This document shows, piece by piece, positions 59,139 to 64,000 of a DNA stretch of 64,000 nt; position 1 is the first letter of the stretch, and each line of letters opens with the position of its first letter. The position numbers and the translations under genes are program-made. This stretch comes from Hydnum rufescens UP504 (taxonomy: Eukaryota; Basidiomycota; Agaricomycetes; Cantharellales; Hydnaceae): NCBI GenBank assembly GCA_014904985.1, contig MU129090.1:27743-91742 (forward strand), written 5' to 3'. Under the pieces are notes generated by a model. It ran no database searches. It was not told the origin of the DNA and saw nothing but the letters and a program-made list of their open reading frames with translations.

Positions 59139-60670
59139 AGAGGCCTCAAGCGCAGGGCATAGCGAAGACGTGTGGTCTGGTGGGAGGGGCAGTTGTGGGC
59201 GAGTGAGATGAAAGGGAGGCAGCGAGTTGTGCGCTTGCCTCCGTTGACTCCGTACACAACCGCCTACCTCCTCAGACCTTGGTTTCACTGGCGATCATGG
59301 CACTGATAACGACAACAGCGCGTGCACTGGAGCCGTAATGCCCAGATTATGGGCACGCTGCTGGTCTTACATGGAAGAATGATCGTCTTCATTGCCTCAT
59401 GGTCTCGCCTGGAGGTATAACCCCAAGTGCGGTTTTTGGCAATACGCCCCTTGATAAGAATGGCATGCTCCCTACACAGCTCGAGCTCGGGCACGCTCGA
59501 GTGGAGAGATGGCATTATTAAGGTATTTATGGAACAATTTGCTATCGTCGGCTCTGCTCATCACCAGTCTCTCGTATACCTTTCTACCAGGGCATAGGGT
59601 GATAGGGCGTAGATAGCGTTGGGCAGGGCCGCGCGAGTCCCTTGCGTCGAATCCCTGGCCTTGCGTAGGCTGACCTTGCCGGCCTGAAGAGGATAACACT
59701 GGTCATTCTCATGGGCACTCGGCACGCACCGTGATAAGCTCGTTATTGCAGCGAATAACGTGGGATTCCGTATTACGGCGTTGTGTCTGCTCTCACCGCG
59801 TAATCACAGGCGGCAGTGGTATTAGCGCTCAATGCGATGTACACACACCAAAAAGTTGGCTATTGCCTTTTTCAAAGCGTGGTAAATCCATGAAATTCCT
59901 GTGACTCTTGTGGCTGGTCTGTGGCTGGTGGAACAGTGGCAACTCTTTCCGACGGCCGGGCTGTGCCAGACGCCTTGTTTCATCAGTACACCGCAGTTAA
60001 ACAGTGCGAACACCGGCTGCTATTAGAAAAACGTGGCGTGTGCTTTCTTTCGATGAAATCCAGAGAGCCATAAGTGGCAAGGACATGTCAGACATGGCGC
60101 TATGAGGTAGACATGATTCAAGAAACGGTGTCAGTCAAATGGTATCAGACGCGGCCGCCTGGCACCCTCAAAACATTCCGAAGTGAAAGAAAAATCCTAT
60201 TAGCCTTTGCATCCCTGACCGATCGGAGAGGGTGTATTATTGCCGATTGTTTTGTTTCACGACCAGGGCGGCCATTTCGCAAACAGGCACAGGGTGTGGG
60301 GACGGTAGCCACAGAGTGAGCTGGCATGCGTGAGGATAATAAGAAATGAATTTAAGGCCGTCGCCCGCGTTGAGAGGGAGAGTGAGATCGTTACCATAAA
60401 TAGAGGGCCACTCGCTTCAGGAAGGCCGAGGAAGAAGGGGGCCCAGGGGAGGTCCAGGGGGCGCGCCTCGCGTCGCGGTCGCGCTTGGGCTCAGGACGCG
60501 CCTCGCGTTGGTGGGCCCGCGCCGGGAAACTGGAATTGAAGAAGAGTGGCTAATTGGCGACTTGTTTTGATCTCATGGCTTTGAATTAGGTCCAGGCCGG
60601 ATCGGTCACTTTGGGATTTTTCGCAGGGCCGGTACCTCAGCACTATATAGTAATAGTAATAGACGTGATC
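59139..60670. other. Divergent intergenic region
   Basis: Lies between Atg13 (-) and the small gene at 60.7 kb (+), so it should hold both promoters. 60420-60540 is GC-rich and CpG-rich (repeated CGCGCCTCGCGT). No gene seen. Confidence 0.5.
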
Positions 60671-60673
60671 AGC

Positions 60674-60680
60674 TATATAA
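60674..60680 (+). promoter_or_regulatory. TATA box
   Basis: TATATAA 67 bases upstream of the ATG at 60747, followed by a CT-rich stretch (TCCGTCCTCCACCCCCC), a usual layout for a strong fungal promoter. Confidence 0.5.
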
Positions 60681-60746
60681 GTGGCCCCCCTCCGGCCTGC
60701 TCATCCGTCCTCCACCCCCCGTCGCCCTCTTCTCCTCGTCCGTTGT

Positions 60747-61200
60747 ATGTCCCAGCAATATTCTAGCACCAACTCCAACGGTCAAATGGCAGCTCACATC
60801 GTACCCTTCCCGAGTCTTGCCCACTCCCTCTCCTCTCTCCAGTATGCGACTAGCATGCAGGACGTGCCCATACACCACCAGGGCCCGAAAGGCCGTGCAG
60901 CAGAGAGTGAAGAAAAAGTGTGTGCGCTCCTGCTCTACGATCTGACTCGTTTCTCATCCATCCTTCTAGCTTAAAAGAGCGATACAATCCTCATCTTCTC
61001 AGACTGCTCCTGCCACAAGCCAGGGTTACTACTCTGCACCACAGGGTGGTCAAACACCAACGTCCAAAGATTATCTGATGATGCGCAGGTACGTTTCAGC
61101 ATTCTCACAGACAGACAGGCGCCAGTGCTCATCTCGGCGGTCATCGCAGTACTCGCCGATAAATGTCTCCGTCGTCACTCCCACAGTTTCTGCGCACTTA
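60747..61200 (+). CDS. Small protein of unknown function, 3' end unresolved
   Basis: Exon 1, 60747-60917 (57 codons), reads MSQQYSSTNSNGQMAAHIVP then FPSLAHSLSSLQYATSMQDV. A 52-nt GT-AG intron (60918-60969) leads to exon 2, 60970-61088, reading LKRAIQSSSSQTAPATSQGY and SKDYLMMR, ending at another GT donor. The third exon cannot be fixed: several AG acceptors are possible between 61110 and 61190. The product is at least 97 residues, Ser/Gln-rich, without signal peptide or recognised domain. Clean splice sites and a TATA box support a real gene. Confidence 0.5.
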
Positions 61201-64000
61201 CCCTCCTCCCGCTGCTCGCCGTCCTCTTATTCATCGATTAATCGGGAACACCTCCGGCAGCGCATCAGTAGCGTCATTCATCCAAAATATCTCTTAATGC
61301 TCATCAGAGTTTCGCGCGACGTGTTGCACATGTCCCTCCATTGCTTTGCTTTCTTCGGCATCTCCGCCCACCGTTTTCCTCGCTTTAATTATCCTCATTT
61401 GCCTTCATCGTTCTCAGTCTTGGGCCCTTTGCTATTGCTTTCTTGATCCGCTATCCCATTCCCCTCACAAATTAATGTCTCTACCATCGAGCACTGTGTA
61501 CATCACCCACGCACACGCCCACACGCTCTCCGTTCGCCCCTTCCGCACCGCCGCTCCTTTGCCGTATATGTATTATCCTAGTCGCATTCACATCTTTCTC
61601 ATTAGACGTTTTCGCCCATGGGCTCCTCTCTACACCTTCCGAGCGATTTTCCCATAGATAATAAGTAAAGAATGTACATATTCCTTCTTAAACACCCAAA
61701 CTCAAACGGGGAGACTGTTGGCGCCCGATCATCCGGCGTGACCGTGACGAGGGTAACAGTATACATATACAGCCGTTCGATGGGAATCTGGGGCCTCCTG
61801 CCGCGTGGCGACTTATGAAGCTTTGCGCCTGGGCCACTTCTCCTAGCCCGTTGTTTTACGTTCTTCGCTTACCATTTTTGGCCCCATCGGGTGATATATC
61901 CTAATCAGTAGCCTAATCGTGTCCCTCAAGGGCTCTAGACTCGCTTTCGCGTCAACTATAGGACTCTAATCGCGGTCATGAACGAGATATATATGAGACC
62001 CACTCCCATTCTGCGGTAGCTGCTCCGATCCCAATCTTTGTTGTTCTCCAGGCTTATGCATCTATAGATCGATCGCTTGCTCATCTCATCGCAACCATCT
62101 CTCGATGATATCTCCCCCCGCCAGCCGTAAGAAGGGCGATATCCAAGGGTGGTTGGCACCTTCCATTTTTTTCCAAACAACAATAACAATTTCCTCTCCC
62201 CCGAAATATCCAAAGTCATGAGGTCACCGAGAAACAGCACCCCTCCCCGCATCCGTTGTTGGAATTCCAATCATACATTTTTATACATACATACGTGCAT
62301 ATGCAGCTATATCCAATTGATAACGACCCTTCCTTCTCTCGAACCCCCCCGCACCCTGACAGGTAACACGATAACAGGGTAACACACCTTGCATGCATGC
62401 AGGTAGTCAATCAATCCGTTGAATTGGGACGATTGCGTAAGCACACAGGTACACACACACACACACCGCCGCCCGCCCGTCACACCATTGGCTTGGAAAA
62501 AGAACCCGTTCTCATCTGTTTTTGGGAAATCTAGATGGGGAGCTCTTTCCTAAAATACATAGACTGCCTAAAGATTTGGGCCGATCGATAATCTGTCTGT
62601 TTCGTCCTCTCGGTGATTCGTCCCCCTCTTCACCAGCCCCTTTTTGGAGGCTCGGTGATTCGACCCCCTTTGAGCTTTCTGACGCAGAACGACATCAGCA
62701 AAATCAAAGCGGTCACGAGGGCTTGACCACACCTCATCATCCTTATCATCAGGTGGAAGGGAGGGGCAAGTGTCTTTTAGTCCCCGGAATATCACACGAG
62801 AGAGTGCGCAGTGGGAATGAATCGCGAGTTATCTCACAATCGCAATGAATGTAGCCGAGCGAGCGAGTGCGATCGGTTACATCGGTTACGCTTCAGGCAT
62901 GGGAAGAACACGCTTCGGCAGGTCCTGCCGCGGACTAGGGCTCGAGGCGGGTGGTCGGGGCGGCCAAGTCTAAGGGGAAAAAAAAACTATGTATCAGATA
63001 AGAAGTGAAAGCATGCATGTCCGCTTGTTTTTTTGTTGTTGTTCGAATTCAAGAATTCGAAAGAATTGCGTGATTGCATTTGTACAGGCTAAGGGACGGT
63101 TGGAGGGCCTTGGGGGTGGTGGGGGAGGCACGAGGCGGTATTCTCTCCCGATATTCGCGGCAGCTTTCTGCTGTACGGCACCTTTTGGGGTGTGCGTGAG
63201 AGACAAATGCAAAGGATGGATGGTGAATCACATCGCCGCACAGGGCCGGCGTCTTCGCTTTCGGTACTACTTGACCCTACTACCACAAAGATGTGGTCAT
63301 TCCTGATTCCAGGATGCACAAATGACCCCAGATGAGTCATCCATCAGCTCGCGGCAAGCACTCCTCTTCCCTCCTCTCACACACTTGGTGTTGAACAAAG
63401 GAAAGCGATCTAGATCAAATCTGGGACTCTCAAGACACATATGGGGTCGTCGATGTGAAATGAAGCCATTGAATAGCAAGGGTACCATCACTTCAAGAAG
63501 CCCAACACCGGTGACATATAAGCACCTAACTTGGGTCTCCGCAAGCTGAACAAAGGAATCACATGACCGCTGCGAAACGTCTATAGCCCGACGTCCATCA
63601 GATCCAGCAATTTGGATCTGTGGGGTTTTGATGTCAGTCTCCATTCTGAAGCCTAAAGTGATGGAGAATGGCCAGAGGGAGAACCGAAAGAGTTGAGGCT
63701 CAGTTGTGCATAGTGCATACGAGTCATTGGTAGGGAACGGCTCTTGCCCTGCGGCGGAGAGCCCGCGGCGGGCTTGCAGTGTCGGGGTGGAAATGCCAGA
63801 CATCTCCGGATTTGCAAATGGGACAGCAATAATTCGATATAGGCTGCTATGAGATCGATACTGCTTGTTTCAGAAAATCGATCGAGGGTATGGATATTTT
63901 TGGGCATGAAAGAGTTCCCTGCAGCACCTAATTGCAAGTGAGTCAACAATGATGAAATTCCCGGAAATAAGGATTCTTTTGAGCTGCACGCCTGATCCTT
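61200..64000. other. Gene-poor right end
   Basis: No supported gene. 63297-63803 (-) is open for 168 codons (MSGISTPTLQARRGLSAAGQ ...) but has no motif. A short CA repeat lies at about 62451-62466. Confidence 0.4.

Noticed and set aside
63297..63803. 168-codon minus-strand open stretch
   Set aside because: No motif, no splice sites, no supporting promoter; could be chance.
1..64000. CRISPR arrays, operons, ribosome binding sites or rRNA genes
   Set aside because: The sequence is eukaryotic nuclear DNA with spliceosomal introns; no such structures were seen.

Overview
The window is nuclear DNA of a filamentous basidiomycete fungus. Genes are split by many short GT-AG introns (about 46-67 nt). 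The families present are typical of Agaricomycetes: a NACHT-WD40 NLR-like protein, fungal Zn2Cys6 regulators, a full-size ABCC transporter, Atg13, and a mitochondrial proline dehydrogenase. The combination looks like Rhizoctonia/Ceratobasidium-type genomes, but that assignment is inference and rests on no marker gene.

Layout. 1-3.9 kb (minus): NACHT-WD40 protein with near-identical WD40 repeats running off the left edge. 4-9.2 kb: decayed DNA, including a plus-strand relic of an ABC transporter. 9.2-15.3 kb (minus): the full-size ABCC transporter. 15.6-17.0 kb (minus): an unrecognised multi-exon gene. 17.5-19.1 kb: an inverted-repeat-bounded element holding a helicase relic. 19.7-26.2 kb (plus): a 1,965-residue RHS/SpvB protein related to the TcB/TcC parts of bacterial Tc toxins, with ten introns and an unbroken frame. 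27.3-28.6 kb: a sucrase/ferredoxin-like plus [2Fe-2S] ferredoxin fusion. 29.6-38.9 kb: a proline dehydrogenase flanked by two paralogous Zn2Cys6 regulators. 40.9-42.1 kb (minus): a C2H2 zinc-finger protein. 43.4-44.4 kb: a nested foldback element. 44.6-46.0 kb (minus): a conserved Ser/Pro-rich protein. 46-50.3 kb: gene-poor, with a striking hairpin at 49.5 kb. 50.3-54.6 kb (plus): a chromodomain/coiled-coil protein. 56.0-59.1 kb (minus): Atg13. 60.7 kb onward: one small TATA-box gene, then gene-poor DNA.

The left third (1-29 kb) is accessory in character (NLR, transporter and its relic, transposon relics, Tc-like gene). The right part is mostly conserved housekeeping or regulatory genes. The strongest candidate for an unusual system is the intron-rich fungal Tc/RHS gene beside a transposon-like element, an unknown gene and an ABCC exporter. 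The second is the proline dehydrogenase enclosed by duplicated regulators.

Caution: several conserved genes (Atg13, proline dehydrogenase, chromodomain protein, ABC transporter, NLR) show single-base frame breaks that introns do not explain. Because they also hit housekeeping genes, many are probably assembly indels rather than true pseudogenes. Exon limits marked approximate should be read with this in mind.
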